Origin: Apricaphanius iberus
Taxonomy: Eukaryota; Chordata; Actinopteri; Cyprinodontiformes; Aphaniidae
Direction of reading: 5' to 3'
DNA: 64,000 nucleotides
Assembly (NCBI GenBank): GCA_028564705.1
Contig: JAPXFQ010002640.1
Location: 1,302,001-1,366,000, forward strand
The notes beneath the pieces were generated by a model. It was given only the letters and a program-made list of their open reading frames with translations, had not been told where the DNA came from and did no database searches. The translations under genes were made by a program, and so were the position numbers. Of this stretch, positions 1-11,901 are shown one piece after another; the first letter of the stretch is position 1; every line of letters begins with the position of its first letter.

Positions 1-704
1 ACAGAATAATTTTATTTTTCACATGAAATGTTTGGTTTTTGGTCATTTTTATTAATATATATATTTTTTCTAAATCAAATTCACCATCATTTGTTGTAAC
101 TAGCAGAAAATATAATACAACCTGTCTTCCAGTTGATTGCATTTTTGTGCGGTACAAGTATCAGCATTGGTACTCGATATCGGCAAGTACTATGATGAAA
201 GTAGTGGTATTGTATTGGTTTCAAAAAACTGGTCCCGACACTGCTAGAAATTTGTTTCAAAAAAGTTCCTCAGATGCTGTGAGCTAAATAATTACACATC
301 TGGGAGTGTTCATATGTCACTGCTACATGCAGCTTGGTTGGATGAGCTACCAGCAATATTTTGAAAAGTTTATTTAACTGTATTTTATCCGGTTTATGGT
401 TAGTGAGAGGTATACATCTCTGCTATAACATTTAAGGACTGGTTAAGATTACCTTACCTTCTACATGGCTGTTTAACTGTGTAACTGAAGAGATCACAAC
501 AGATGAAGGAACTTTTTTCCTCTATATCAAATTGTGGCGTGAGTTGGATCAAACCAGATAAGATCAGAGTTGAAAGAGGTAGGAACCGAAATCTAGAAAT
601 TATTTCATATATGTACTATTGGGTGGTAGTTTTATGAGAATTAACAAAAAATCTTTAAATTCGTCTTAAGATTTCTTTTGGATAAATAAAGGAATAAAAC
701 TCCC
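1..704. other. mast4 intron, downstream part
   Basis: This stretch lies downstream of the last mast4 exon in the window. I looked on the minus strand for the next common MAST exon (the Ser-rich segment continuing towards Q-E-K-L-H-Q-L-P) and did not find it, so the intron after exon 1655-1733 continues out of the window. AT-rich, no recognisable repeat or gene. Confidence 0.5.
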
Positions 705-1205
705 TCTTTTTTATTTTTTATTTAATTTTATCCCACGGTTTTTCCCATTATTTATCACCCAGTGCTCCTACGTAGTTCCAGTTCTGGGCATTGCTCTCCC
801 TCTGCTAACTGTGGGAGGGCCCTGCACTTCCTGCATGAGGAGTGAGCAGCCCCTTCTTGTCACCTGAAGGGGGCAGGGTTTCCCCAGCTGGACATAGCGC
901 GTGGAAGGATCACATTATTCCAGCCAGATCCTCCCCAACCCTTCAGGCGCCCCAGTCAGCCAGGAGGAGGCAGTATACAGCCCAGAACTGATACATGTCT
1001 TTGTGGGAGTAGCTCACATTAGCTACTCAAGGAAGCATGGGTAGAACATGCACACAGAAAGGCCCTTTCACCAACCCCACCAAGGTGCTGATGACATGGA
1101 AGATCAAACGCACCCTCAGCACCCACAGCGTCCCTGGCAGGAATCGAACCCAAGACCTTCTACCTGTGAGGTGAGCTGCACTACCACCTGCGCCACCATA
1201 CTCCC
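705..1205 (-). repeat. Long tRNA-derived SINE
   Basis: On the minus strand the element starts with a tRNA-like head: an A-box-like motif TGGCGCAGGTGG (plus 1184-1195) and a B box GGTTCGATTCC (plus 1140-1150), the RNA polymerase III internal promoter. It continues with the segment typical of fish tRNA-SINEs (GGGCCTTTCTGTGTG and later CAAAGACATG), then a roughly 280-base GC-rich body and an A/T-rich tail near 705-735. Total length about 500 bases, long for a simple SINE, so it may be a composite or carry a LINE-related tail. The tail flank and the head flank share the letters GGGAGT, but a convincing target-site duplication was not found. Sequence conservation of the boxes is good, so the insertion is probably not very old. 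Confidence 0.75.
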
Positions 1206-1552
1206 TTTCTCTTTCCCTCTTAAACATCGGAGAAGCAGGTGCAACCTGCTGATGCCTTTGGCCACAGATACAAGTGAAGACGCAGACCAAGAATACTGCA
1301 TTTGTGCTTTTTCCAGACCTGTGATTCCATGGCTGGACTCTGAAATTGCTATTTAAAGATACTCTCCATGCAATGTAACTGGGATATAATTAATTTAGTG
1401 TTAGAACCATGAATAGAAATTTGGGTCTGAGATGTGTAAAGGGAGTGGAAACATCCTCTGAAAATCCTGCAGCTGTAATTACAAAAGGGGCTTTGAAAAA
1501 GGGGACTGTTGAATCGATAGGCAGAGAAAACCAATGAGCAGTTTCATTGTCA

Positions 1553-2335
<783 letters not shown>

Positions 2336-2405
2336 CTTCGTGCAAAAGAGAAATGAGCAGAGGCACTGGGGGAGAAATTTCTAGGACTGTCTTGTGGGCT
2401 CGTTC
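2336..2405 (-). CDS. mast4: mast4 common exon: SPQDSPRNFSPSASAHFSF segment
   Basis: A 70-nt exon (2 + 22 codons + 2 nt) with an excellent acceptor (TTTTTGTTCATGCAG) and a GTAAAG donor. It encodes T-S-P-Q-D-S-P-R-N-F-S-P-S-A-S-A-H-F-S-F-A-R. This exact style of motif, with PQDSP rather than PLDSP and SASAHFSFAR, is what I recall for MAST4; MAST1 and MAST2 have PLDSPRNFSPN. It is the main reason for choosing mast4 over its paralogs. Repeated Ser-Pro pairs suggest proline-directed phosphorylation in a disordered tail. Its first two bases (GA) complete a Gly codon after either exon 5707-5795 or the alternative first exon 5027-5126, both of which end in a lone G. Confidence 0.95.
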
Positions 2406-5026
2406 CTGCATGAACAAAAAGACAGAAAAACTAGATTAAACAAGATGCAGTCTGAAAGATTAATCACTGGATTCCAGATTCATTAAGAAGTTACACACAT
2501 CAACATTACAAACCAATAAAATACATTTGAAATGTTCCAAACGCTAATAAGAACAGCGTGAGGAAAATATGAAATATCTACTGATTTTAGTGATTAATCT
2601 GATCAAGACGCTGTCAGCTTGACTAAGATGTGACATAAAAAATTAACACCCACTGACTACAAAGTAGAGTTTTGGGAATTCCACACCAAGTACCTCTACG
2701 TAATTTCCAACCAACTTTTACCTTAAATTTAAATACTTCTTTAAAGATGTTGATGTTGGGATTATTAATGTGAGTTCCAAAAGGGTGTAGAATTAATTCA
2801 AATGATTTTCAGCTTGATCAGCCCTGACAAGCAAATAAGAAACCTAAATCATTCACTGTGTTTATAAGCACATCTAGATCGAGCTTTTGGCAGTAAATGG
2901 ACCCTTCGTGTTAGCCTTCTTCGGGTTAGAATCGAGCGACGCACGGACAGTAAACAGTTACCATTATCATCATCTTCTATTATTGTGTTGTTGATTTGCG
3001 CTTCCGAGAATCAAAACACTTCCCGAGAGAAATTTTGTTTCCAAACTCATCATCTGGTTGCCTTAGCTCGATTACTCTACCTTCTAGTTTGACTTCAGCT
3101 GCACTGAGGCAAGAATTTGTTTTTAATTTCAACTGAGTGAGTGCACCGTACTAAGGTAAACCAGGTTACACTGCAACAACCACTGGTGTGGATTCTGTTA
3201 AGGAGAGAATAATATTTAGAGTTAGACATTTTTTAATTCAGAGGGAACACACATGTACAAAGCTATATGAAAAATTATTCTCCATTCCATTAGTCTGTTT
3301 TATTCAGGATGAGAGAGACATTGTTTATAGCAAATCAAATAAATGGGTTAATGAAATATGGACAAGTAGCTCATTTTTTATCTTTAGAGCTTTAAACTTT
3401 TGTCTACCTTAAAACATCTTATATTCGGAAATGTTGGCAGCCTTTTGGAAATCTATTTAATCTATATTCTCCATTGAATGCACACAGAGTCTTCCGTTAG
3501 TGATGTTAAGTGCTAATCTGTATTATTTAAGCTTTGTTTTAAAATGAAGAACCCTGTTTTACAGCAAATGCTCTTTATAATAATTTAGATCATAGTACAC
3601 TCATTTGATAAGATCGAAAACTTGGCAAAAGATCAAGGAAATTTAATACAATCCCTGCTTGTTTTGCAAGTACTACTAATCAATAAAGGCTCATTCATAA
3701 AAGGCACATTGTTTTGCACATTTCCAGATTGTGTGGGTAAGTGGTAATAGAATCAGCTCTCTATTCATTCGTCTTTTGTACTACTTTCCCGAGTAATAAT
3801 AGAGTGTACTACACACAATCTTTTAAGACCCCCCTTTTCAGTGAAAATATAACAGTAGTACTGGGTGAACTCTAATATGACTGCTTCACTGACCTGATAT
3901 TTATAGTCTGAAAGTCAGTTAACTGCATTATAAATATGAGTGGAGCTAACCGAAAAGCCTGATAACTGCTGTGAGATAGAAATGAAAACATCAGATCCAC
4001 ATCAGACAAGAATGCCTAAATTAGGAAGAACACAAAGTGCAGGAATACATTTGTACAACAAAAAAACGTACGTTTATTGGCAAAAATGCTAGTTAAAAAG
4101 GATAAAATTTCCTCCATCAGAAGGCTGCGAAGGAGCTTAAAAAATGTAGGACAATTTGTAATATCTTGAAGACACAAAGACGAACACTAAAGGATTTTTT
4201 TTGTTCTGTATAGTAGAAAAAGTAGTAAAAACAACTTTCGACCCAAACCAAGATTATTTTCAACATTTAAAGCAAAAAAAAATTGACAACACGCCACTTT
4301 TTTTTGATGTGAGCATAAACTCAGACATTCAACTACTAGACAACTTTATCATGTTTTGCAGGTGCAGCACTGTGGCTACACTTCCCTTTGTCTCACAGAT
4401 TGCTTATTCAAAAGTGAAACTTGCATTACACTACAGTGGCTCTGCTTCATGTTTCAGTGGCATGGGAATACGTATTGTCTTCAGGGAGTATTGCTCCAGC
4501 AAGAGCAACACCATTATCAAGTTGTAGTCTGTAATATCACAATTTCAGAGGACTGCTTAGATGCAGCACTTTGAGACTAGGTTATTATTTTTAAGAGCCA
4601 TGTGCAGAAATTCTGTATGCCTAGGCCTGTCACAATAAACAAATTAATCAGATGATAAATTAAAAACGAGCTCAATAAATGTTCCAGCCACAATCATTTC
4701 CAGTTACTTGTCTGTTTTCCTCCTGTGTGTACGTTTTTCTACCACAACAACGTATAGTAAATAGTAAGGTAGAATATCTTTTTTTATTCTGTTTTCTGTG
4801 GTTTGATTGTACTTTTTTTCTTACAAAACTCCAAACTGGTACTTTGGTAGGAACCATATAATTAGGCAAACATAGGTTTAATGTTATAAAGAAAATATAC
4901 TTTTTTTATAGCGAACTTTTAGCTTTTAATGAGGCATTCACACTTTTATGTGGAGAGATCAGTTACGATTATTTTCCTCAAAAAGCATCTAGTTGACTGA
5001 CAGCCCAGAAAATGTGCTCTTCTTAC
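2406..5026 (-). other. mast4 intron, no gene seen
   Basis: AT-rich intronic sequence. Only a possible solitary hAT-like end near 4620-4680 (AGGCCTGTCACAATAAAC) was noticed, without a partner. Open frames at 3188-3412 and 4201-4527 have no recognisable protein character. Confidence 0.6.
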
Positions 5027-5126
5027 CTTTGATATAAATATTACGCCTCAGCCACAGCGTTACGTCATCCCAAAGCTGAACGCATTCGTTGGGAATAGCA
5101 CTGGGGCTTTCAGAGCCTGAATCCAT
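5027..5126 (-). CDS. mast4: mast4 alternative first exon (MDSGSES...)
   Basis: A 100-nt coding stretch that begins with ATG at 5126 and ends at a consensus donor AAAG|GTAAGA. It encodes 33 residues starting M-D-S-G-S-E-S-P-S-A and including Q-L-W-D-D-V-T-L-W-L, then a single G. That phase fits exon 2336-2405 exactly (G+GA = Gly), giving ...IYIKG-TSPQDSP. All three frames upstream contain stops before any good acceptor, so it reads as a first exon rather than an internal one. A transcript from here would lack the SCRTSNRKS exon, making the shortest N-terminus in the window. I do not recognise this peptide from other MAST proteins. The support is start, donor, open frame and phase, so it is less secure than the homology-backed exons. 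Confidence 0.6.
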
Positions 5127-5127
5127 C

Positions 5128-5148
5128 TCAGAATCTGGGCTCCTTCAT
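5128..5148 (-). promoter_or_regulatory. uORF before the MDSGSES start
   Basis: An upstream ATG at 5148 opens a six-residue frame (M-K-E-P-R-F) whose TGA stop is one base before the main ATG (TGA-G-ATG). Such spacing allows termination followed by reinitiation. It exists only if transcription starts upstream of 5148. Confidence 0.4.
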
Positions 5149-5330
5149 CGGGTCGAAAAGCAGACTAAACACTCCAAGCTGCAGCACGATGTTTGTTAAG
5201 CAATGGCAGGAAATAAAACGCCCTGTGGTAAATGAGGTCCCCCTCCCTCCCTCTGGTCCTGTGCATTTCCTCTCCACAGGCCACCATTTCCTCAACCAAA
5301 ACAATCAGTGTCTTTTCAATTGGCTGCTCC
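5149..5330 (-). promoter_or_regulatory. Possible promoter of the MDSGSES first exon
   Basis: Upstream on the minus strand is a CCAAT motif (plus ATTGG at 5319-5323), an AT-rich TTTTATT stretch near 5215 and a purine-rich region from C/T runs at 5239-5275. These are simple motif matches; no transcription start can be proved. Confidence 0.25.
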
Positions 5331-5706
5331 ATTCAGCTCTCAGCTACAGTACTGACTAAACTTTGACTATGAAACTCAACCATACAACCAGTACTAACTC
5401 AAGCTTCATGGTGTCACTTTGTTCTCATCCTGTATAGTAGAAATAGTGTGAATATTTTTAACAATACTGCTGGTAACTTTATAAAAAGCTATGAGCGTGC
5501 CTGTCATTTGTACTTCTATTCAATGTTGAGTACTGTTACAATTTCCTGTTCTCTTTTGCAGATTTCTTTTTCTTCTTAAATTGCACAAGGGAGACATTAT
5601 TCCTGACGGGAGAGTATAAATGGCCTCCTCTATGTACAATGTAACAATGAAGACAACAGGTACTCATACATTAGGTGACATGACCATGTGTTGGACATGA
5701 ACTCAC

Positions 5707-5795
5707 CAGCAAGGGAGGAGAGAGGAGAGTGGGGTCGTGGTAAACCCGATGACTGGCCACTTCCGATCAGGCTTTTTCTGTTGCTCGTTCGGCAG
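5707..5795 (-). CDS. mast4: mast4 common exon: CRTSNRKSLIGSG segment
   Basis: An 89-nt exon (1 + 29 codons + 1 nt) with a strong acceptor (CTCTGGTTTTTGCAG) and donor CTG|GTGAGT. In the MAST frame it encodes C-R-T-S-N-R-K-S-L-I-G-S-G-Q-S-S-G-L-P-R-P-H-S-P-L-S-S-L-A plus the first base of Gly. The C-R-T-S-N-R-K-S-L-I and L-P-R-P-H-S-P-L blocks are family hallmarks. Its first base (C) completes a codon begun by a TT (Phe, from the microexon), AG (Ser, from the cassette or MSDC exons) or GA (Asp, from the MKAQ exon). All four give an open frame, so it is the convergence point for most isoforms. Another frame is also open through the exon but does not match any MAST protein. Confidence 0.95.
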
Positions 5796-8093
5796 CTGCA
5801 AAAACCAGAGACTCATATTAGATAATGAAAAAATTTTAAAAAACAATACGGAAATGGTACAACAGGAGCAAAATATAAATGTAATTAAGGTGCGCATCTA
5901 AATAACTAAATAAATACTAATGAATAAATGCTTCTTAGAAGCTTTTGTGAGGCTTTAGATCTCAGTCCTGAATTTTGCAGCTAATGAGTCCAGCAGTTGA
6001 AACACTCTGACCACCATGATTGAAACTCCAGTTTCATTTAGTTTTTGATCAGTCGAATAAAAAATAAAATGTAAATAAAATAATGAAATGCTGGATTAGC
6101 ATCAGAATAACACAATCTTACTGTATTTTATCTTTATGAAGTCTACTTTAAAAATGAGGGAATTTAAGTAGGTCAGTGGTTCTCACAACTGCACTCAGAT
6201 TATTTTCTTCTCCAGGATTCATAAACAAAATCGCTGTTTTTTACTTTCTTTTCCATCTACTAGTGTTCAGCCAATCTGGATTGTGAAACGTTCAGTCACC
6301 ACTGGTGGTTAAATCCTGTTTTAATAAATTATGCTGCTGATATAAGGGAACAAATTAGTAGGGGTAAAAAATATATGTGCGGTTTAAATGTCTTGATTAT
6401 TCACAAAAAACAGATTAAAACTGTGGGAGGCGCAACCAAATAAATGAGTTGGTCATAATGGTGCGTTGACGTGGCTTCTACTTGGCTCTCTGATAATGAA
6501 TGAGCAAAGCGATCTTTTACAGAACTGTTCAGAACTGGCTTTAGCAGCATGCCTGTATAAGAGTTGGAACCTGCTTGGTAGAAAAGCCCTGCGTATGATC
6601 TGATCTAGTGAAGGCATTTTAAAGACTGGATTAACTGTTGCTATTTGAAAAGCTCCTTTCAAATGAAGCTTTGTGCTTTCCAATGAAACCCTAAGCTGAA
6701 TTTCAGGAATATTATCCAAAGACTTGCATGGGATTGTTAAATGAAGCAAAGAGTGTCCCAGTTCGAAGTAATCTGCTTGCTTTTTCGGGTTATATTATTC
6801 CCACAATGCAAAGAGAAACCCTTCTTTTTCACCCATTTACTCAAACAAGTCACACAATGTTCAAGTTTATTTCCAGAAAAAAGGAAAAAAAGAAAAACCT
6901 AAACAAAACAACAACAAACAAAATCAAGCTGTGCAGGTCATTCATACTTTTCTATTAACTGGTCATGCTATTCCAGGACTGTGACTCACAGGGAGCCACT
7001 GTGATCCACAATGTGTGACTCATAAATGAAGCCCACTTTTTAACCTTGAAAAAAAAAAGAATAAATTCAGTGTAAAAGTGGCTTCTGGTTAGCATGACGG
7101 TTAGCTTCAGATTAGAGAGACAGGGTAAGGACATAAAGCCTGAAGAACATGGATTCACTTCAAGGTCATGGACTTAAATCAATGATATGCTGTTACATAA
7201 AGCCCTCGGAGACCTAAACCATCTGAAGCAGAGTTCACTAAAATGTTATTCAATAATAATCTGCATGCTACAAATCCTAAATTAAATCTCCTTAGTATTT
7301 TACCAGGAGCTACATATGATCTATATTTTTAACAAAGAGCGAAAACAGATCTACCCAGCAGTGGCACCATTTATTACAATTCGAGAAACACAAGAATCAT
7401 TTATAGCGAAGGAAAAAGAAGTGTAGGAGGAAAGACATGCAGTCAGTTGGTGCTGCAGCCCTCCTGCCTGTGTGATGCAGCACTGATCAGAAAATCTAAT
7501 TCACTGAGGCTACAGCAAAGATGCTCAAACACATGAGCTGGCAGTCCTCATGTCTCTGTTGACAGTGCTGCAGAGCAGCTCCTACAGGTACCACTGCAGA
7601 GCATCAGTGTCCAGCTGTAAGAGGCAAAAGACGGTATCGCACTTTTAATGATGCTGTCACAGTATTAGGATGAATTAATGCTAAATGATAGTATTCGTGT
7701 TAAACAATAAAAATGATTTTTTATATATATAGAATCAAGACTGTGCATATCCATATGGTAAAACCTGAGTCTATGTTTCTTACTGCAGACAGAAAAAAAA
7801 AATATGTGTAATATCTGTAGTTTATGCCAAGGGTTACTTTTTTTTTGCATTTCTAGACAAGTTAAGATGTCCCCGTACTTTGCAGTTTTCATACCAGGGA
7901 AGGAAAAAAATTAACAGATATCATTGTTTTTTTACAAACAAAACCCTGAAGGTTTGCAATGCAGTTACATTCAACCCCCTGTACTCTGTGCCCCATGATT
8001 TATGTACACTGAACATAAATCCAGTGCAAGATTTTTCATTTCAAAAATCATATTTATAACAGTCTGCACCAAGTCTAGATGCTTAATTTAGAT

Positions 8094-8386
8094 TAGGGCT
8101 ACTCAATATATTGAAAATATATTGTGATCATAATCTCAGTGTGCAATATTCAGAGGAACAGAATAATTGTTAGCCAATAGGTTCTGAGTGTTACGAAGAA
8201 ATTATTTGTTTTACCAATGTGATATTCAGTCAGACAGACGGACAGAGTTTTACTGCAACAGATGTTCACACCGGACAGGAACAATGTTTCCCAAAATGTT
8301 AAAGGTCACTTGGTGATGACAAAAATGGGCACAGTTGCAAGCCGATATTGCCATTGCAATATTTACCAATATTATCGCTAGCTCTA
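8094..8386. mobile_element. Possible short hAT-type MITE
   Basis: The left end reads TAGGGCTACTCAATATATTG and the right end, reversed, TAGAGCTAGCGATAATATTG, giving imperfect terminal inverted repeats around a 293-base AT-rich body with no coding capacity. The TAGGGCT start is common to several fish hAT MITEs. No clean 8-base target duplication was found. Confidence 0.4.
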
Positions 8387-8789
8387 GATTTTTTATCATC
8401 ATGCTACCTTAACTCTCAAACACATACAAACTTACATTTGTAACATTCACTAAAAGAGGTAAGACCAGTGCAGGTTAAATGTCAGCAAGATGGCAGGAGT
8501 GCAGCGTAACCCAAGGTGCTACTTAAGTCATCTGTTGAAACTCTATGTATATATTATATTGTATTATATTGCATGGTAAGAAAAAAAACAAATCAGTGTT
8601 TTATTTTTAGAATAAAAATCCAGGTGTTCTGTCAAGATGGAGAACATTTGAGAACAAACGGCAACATAAAGAACAAGGAACAAAAGCAGTTTGAGGAAAA
8701 ATAGGTGAAGCTGTTCACATTTTGTAAGGTTCTAAATAAATGAAATATATGTGTGTGTATCCCAAGCTCAGATCATCATGTTTAATGTT

Positions 8790-9285
8790 TTTTCATTCAT
8801 CTGAAAATGGAAACTCTCCGACTCTACTGCAAACTGAACCGGACATAGTCAGAGGACAGGTACATTAATCAAAGCAGCAGCCAAGAGGCCCATGGTAAAT
8901 CTGGAGGAGCGGCATAGATCTGCTGCTCAGGTAGGGGACTCTGTTCCCAGGGCAGTTATTCACGGATATCAAAAGTCTGGCCTTTAGAAAACAGTGTCAA
9001 CAAACAGAAAGAAAACACTGTTGAAAAGGTCATATGAAGTCACATATGCTACAGATGTATTGTTGAGGACGCTTAAATGAGATGAAAATCGAACTTTTTT
9101 CACCTTACATGAAAAAAGAAAATCTATGGGTGACAGCAAGACAACATTGTGCATCAACCTTAATAAAACCCTGCCCAGTGGTGAGACACAGTGGTGGCAG
9201 CTTAATGCTGTGGGAATGGTTTGCTTACACCCAGAGACCTGTAGCTGTGATTGCATTTCAAGATCTAATTTTAAAGTACTAGCTC
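8790..9285 (+). mobile_element. Degenerate Tc1/mariner transposase relic
   Basis: Plus-strand fragments match the common fish Tc1-like transposase gene as I remember it: CCAAGAGGCCCATGGTAA followed by a Leu-Glu-Glu-like stretch near 8885-8935, an AAATCGAACTTTTTT piece near 9086 (the K-I-E-L-F block) and GTGGTGGCAGCTTAATGCTG near 9190 (the G-G-S-x-M-L-W block). Frameshifts and stops break it throughout and the inverted ends are not clear. It is an old, inactive copy. Confidence 0.7.
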
Positions 9286-9865
9286 AAGTATAATGCAGAC
9301 CATTCGTGTTTTATTTGTAAAAAACAAAAAACAAAAAACTTGTAAATTGTGGGGGGTTTTTTCACTTCACAAAGAAAAACTTTTTGTTAGATCGTCATTC
9401 ATTTAAAGTTTCACCAACCATATAAATGTTTCAGTGACCCAAACCTACCTATTGTGAGGGGAAACATTCAAAGCATGTTCCTAAAGGAAGTGGGAACATT
9501 TTTGAATAATTAATTCATTTTTATCTCAGACTAGCTTAAGCAATCATAGAGTGGACATACAGACGGAGGGCGTGGATATTCTGTATATTCAAACATGATC
9601 AGATTTGACTGGATCATACTCACAAACTGTAGATTAATGCTAAAGCTTCCTAATCAAGCTTCTCATTTCTTCATCCTCCATCATGTGAGCATAGGAAGCA
9701 CCCCCACTAGTATCACTGAGGCTAAGTACCACTTGTGGATTCACTAAACTGATTGCTACTGAATTACTCCATAAAGGCATGCATCTGATTCTTAGTAGCG
9801 GAGCTTCAGCAGAACTGCTCCTGTGGATAAACGGGGATAATCATGTTGGTTTAGTGAAGCTTTAA

Positions 9866-9879
9866 GGGGGGGGGGGGGG
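9866..9879 (+). repeat. 14-base poly-G run
   Basis: A homopolymer of 14 G in AT-rich intron. Length is likely polymorphic or uncertain in sequencing. Confidence 0.9.
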
Positions 9880-11315
9880 TGATAGGGAGAAAGTAGGCCA
9901 GTGTTTCTGAAGACATGTTAAACCAACGGAGTACATTTGCATACGTAAACTCTCAACTTCATCAAATCTTTGTTTCACTCCAAACGTACCGGAAAATCTT
10001 TCTTCTGCACCTAAAAATACCTTCTAATGTTCTTCATGACAGTTACTTTTTCAATCAGACTGGCTTATTTTTACCTCGTGTCAACAAAGTAATCTGAATC
10101 TGTCAAAAGCAATTTCTTAGATTCGTAGGCTACATATTCAGGGCAGCAAGAAGAAGCAAAAATAGATGCAACTCTTCTAATTCCCAGCGCTCTGAATTCG
10201 GATTTCCTACATCCTTAACCTGACCCATGTCAACAAGAAGCCATGATTAATCTTTTTCAGTTCTGTGAGATGAGCTTTGTTGTCACAGCTGTCAGGTGAG
10301 CTGCCACCAAGGGATGAAATTAACTGCTGCGATGCACTGACAAACCTAGATTCAAAGTCAAACATATGACATATGCAGATCTATTAATAGAACTTAAGAA
10401 ACTGGCGATTAAAGCACAGCAGCACGTTTTTCAAGTCTGATGAAATGAATCTTGTCCATAAAAGAAGTTATTTTTTCACATTTCTATCCAATGATCAAAA
10501 CTCAGCACATCGTTTATAAGATATAAACTACATATTTAATGTTATAGCCATGTTTTATATATATTATACTGAACTATATGTAAAGTAGTGCATCATCGAC
10601 ATACATGGATTATTCTCTTCAGATTAGAAGAAAAATACTACCCAAAAATGGTCAGCATTTCATGTTAAGCTGGCAGCACTGAAAAAAAGGCCAGAATGGA
10701 GATTAAAAACAAATATGATTATATAGACTTTCACCAATACTGTGGTCCCGGTAATATACAGCTGACAGGGATCAAGGGGCTTAGCTGGGAAAGTATGGCG
10801 CTTCTATGAAACTCATATTTCAGAAAAATATACAATTCTTGAAGCTGAAACATCAAAAATGGTTAACAAGACAGGCAAATTCACCATCTTAAAGTAAATT
10901 ACAGTATTTTGTAACAGGCGGTTCTATGTCATGTTTCTTTTTTGTTTTCTGTAAACTATGACTTCCATAGATACAAACATAAGATCAGCAGCTCTTCACT
11001 TCCCCACATTTATTAAGCTGGGATGGTACATAGGAAAGTACACATCCTGTGTGAGGAAAGTGAGTTTGAACAGCAAACATTTAATTACTCACAAAGTAAA
11101 TTATACACAATAGGCAAGAAGGAAACACCCATCTTGTTCAAGAAACGGCTTGAATAACTTGAAGTGCATGAAAAGACAGCAGCAATAATTTGTGGTTCTG
11201 TAAAACGCCAGTATATTTACTGTTGTAATGACTAATCTCTATGTTCAACTAATACATCTAGATAAGGGATAAAACAGCGTTGGATATACTGAAGTAGAGC
11301 AGTTATTAACAATAC

Positions 11316-11401
11316 CTCTGGGATCGACGCAAACGGGCTCCGCTGAAGAAATGTGGCATATTAAAGTTGGACAACAGCGTCCACGGATTACAATCTGACA
11401 T
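11316..11401 (-). CDS. mast4: mast4 alternative first exon (MSDCNPW...)
   Basis: An 86-nt coding stretch: 28 codons from ATG at 11401 plus AG, then donor GTATTG. It encodes M-S-D-C-N-P-W-T-L-L-S-N-F-N-M-P-H-F-F-S and ends R-L-R-R-S-Q. This closely parallels the N-terminus I recall for MAST1 (M-S-D-S-L-W-T-A-L-S-N-F-S-M-P, ending R-R-T-K-S-C-R-T-S). The AG joins the C of exon 5707-5795 as Ser, giving R-R-S-Q-S-C-R-T-S-N-R-K, just as in MAST1. The frame stays open upstream as far as an ATG at 11629, so up to 76 additional residues are possible, but the paralog match favours 11401. The surrounding DNA up to about 11.9 kb is richer in GC and CpG than the intron background, fitting a promoter. Confidence 0.9.
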
Positions 11402-11900
11402 TGTGTCCACGTCATGCCAGAGAGGGAGATGTAAGGGGGGCTTCTGAGGACCTGATGAGAAGCGACGGCCACTGGGGTTTTGGAGGTTATGACCCCCAGA
11501 GCACTGCTGACAAGTGCTCTCCTTGGGTCCAAACTTCTTCTGTACAGGCACATGTGCAGCCAGCTGCGGCATAAACACGCTGGCAGCGAGGGCGCGTCGT
11601 CCTCCTCTGTCCTCAAACAAACAAGACAAAAAGTAATCCGGGCCGGATCACGGAAGGCACACAGAGCGAGATCCAGGTCAGGTGTTGACAACCTCCGCTG
11701 CGGCAGGGACTTGGACAACTAACACCGGCTGGCTCGTCCCGTCTCACTGCAAGGCTTCTGTACACCAAACACCCGTCCTGCCCCTTTCGCTCAACATGTT
11801 TCGTATCATGTAACAGGCATATAGCACTTCACATCCTGTGAAGGAGGGGGGAGGGTGGCGAGACGGGAGCACTGCATCATCAGCACATGCTGCGTGGCTC
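11402..11900 (-). promoter_or_regulatory. GC-richer 5' UTR and promoter candidate for MSDCNPW exon
   Basis: The 500 bases upstream of the MSDCNPW start contain CpG-containing, GC-richer sequence (for example near 11575-11610 and 11680-11770) unlike the AT-rich intron around it. An upstream ATG at 11415 opens an overlapping frame that reads through the whole first exon out of frame and, after splicing to 5707-5795, stops within that exon. No TATA box or mapped start is visible. Confidence 0.35.
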
Positions 11901-11901
11901 T

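Larger units (their letters stand above)
5796..11315 (-). other. mast4 intron with MITE and Tc1 relic
   Basis: Mostly AT-rich non-coding sequence. Recognised contents are a possible hAT-type MITE at 8094-8386 and a Tc1 transposase relic at about 8790-9285, listed separately, plus a 14-base G run at 9866-9879. The stretches 5.8-8.0 kb and 9.9-11.3 kb show nothing I can name. Open frames at 6453-6749, 6955-7158 and 7665-7892 look like chance. Confidence 0.6.

Noticed and set aside
1140..1200. Possible tRNA gene (A and B boxes)
   Set aside because: The arms do not fold as a full cloverleaf and the sequence continues into a SINE body and A/T tail; it is a SINE head.
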